From Lachnospiraceae bacterium UBA7179 (GTDB lineage: Bacteria > Bacillota > Clostridia > Lachnospirales > Lachnospiraceae): 31,961 nucleotides of DNA. How positions within the stretch are numbered: the stretch's first letter is position 1; each line of letters opens with the position of its first letter. The position numbers were made by a program, and so were the translations under genes. Location of the stretch: the NCBI GenBank assembly GCA_002491195.1, contig DKVL01000084.1, positions 6,818 through 38,778 of the forward strand, given 5' to 3'. Of this stretch, positions 31,678 to 31,961 are shown piece by piece. The notes under the pieces are model-generated. The model saw nothing but the letters and a program-made list of their open reading frames with translations, was not told where the DNA came from and made no database searches.

Positions 31678-31961
31678 GTGAAACGAAAAAAAGTATTGAG
31701 TGTACTTCTTGCCATGGCGTTGATCTTTGGGACGGCAGTGCAGGGGAATCTGGTGTACGCGGAAGAGGCAGTTACCACCGGATCAAATGCTGCTGCTGGT
31801 AGTTCTGATGGCAGCCAGGAGGAATCAGGAGATAAGGCAGATCAGGACGGTGATGATAATCAGGATGATCAAACGCCGAAGGATCATTACAATAGTTCTG
31901 AAAATCCGGCAGAAGAGGACAGCAAAGGCGATGATACGAATCCGCCAGCGGATGAGGACAA
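31678..31961 (+). CDS. Secreted protein with acidic linker, 5' part only
   Basis: GTG 31678 with AAAGGATGAGGTG upstream opens a frame that runs off the window after 94 codons. Residues 1-28 form a clear signal peptide (KRKK, a hydrophobic core, ending VYAEE). The rest seen is a low-complexity linker rich in Asp, Glu, Ser, Gly and Asn, as in wall-attached or extracellular proteins before their first folded domain. Family and function cannot be judged from this part. Confidence 0.75.
   Translation, partial: MKRKKVLSVLLAMALIFGTAVQGNLVYAEEAVTTGSNAAAGSSDGSQEESGDKADQDGDDNQDDQTPKDHYNSSENPAEEDSKGDDTNPPADED

Noticed and set aside
1..31961. CRISPR array, tRNA, rRNA, transposase or prophage
   Set aside because: I saw no regularly spaced repeats, tRNA-like cloverleaf, rRNA segments or mobile-element genes on either strand.

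Overview
The window looks like a chromosomal segment from a spore-forming member of the Clostridia, most likely family Lachnospiraceae. This is inferred from the gene families present (spoIIAA-spoIIAB-sigF, spoVAA/AB/AC, a DUF6033-like protein, DUF5722, DUF6020 and DUF3048), strong AGGAGG-type ribosome binding sites, AT-rich sigma-A promoters and moderate-GC coding DNA. Almost every gene lies on the + strand. I see no tRNA, rRNA, CRISPR array, transposase or phage gene.

Region 1 (1-13.2 kb) is housekeeping plus an early sporulation block. It holds valS behind a strong promoter and a leader with an intrinsic terminator, a FapA/DUF342 protein, folC with a 47-residue gene overlapping its end, and a zinc-ribbon/TPR membrane protein. 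The forespore sigma-F module follows (anti-anti-sigma SpoIIAA, anti-sigma kinase SpoIIAB, sigma-F), then a DUF6033-like protein and a TrkA-TrkH potassium uptake pair. Region 2 (13.2-15.7 kb) has a PHP-domain phosphoesterase on the minus strand divergent from an Orn/Lys/Arg decarboxylase-family PLP enzyme. Their spacer contains a nested palindromic element.

Region 3 (15.7-28.0 kb) is the most interesting part: a cell-surface glycan locus made almost wholly of membrane and secreted proteins. It encodes an exported SGNH-like protein with an SH3-like tail, a GtrII-type glucosyltransferase, an acyltransferase-3 protein, a DUF2142-like GT-C protein, a secreted DUF5722 glycosidase-like protein with its own promoter and terminator, a second acyltransferase-3 on the minus strand, a DUF6020 membrane protein and a PTPS-related GT-C protein. 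No cytosolic sugar transferase, flippase or polymerase is present, so these proteins probably decorate a glycan or lipid-linked precursor made elsewhere. Their joint role is inference.

Region 4 (28.0-32.0 kb) starts with a 358-bp spacer holding several promoter-like signals, a possible 26-residue ORF and an inverted repeat. Then come an exported DUF3048 (YerB-like) protein and spoVAA-spoVAB-spoVAC. The spoVA run ends in a strong terminator with no spoVAD or spoVAE next to it. The last items are a possible 48-residue ORF and the 5' end of a secreted protein with a highly acidic linker that runs off the window.
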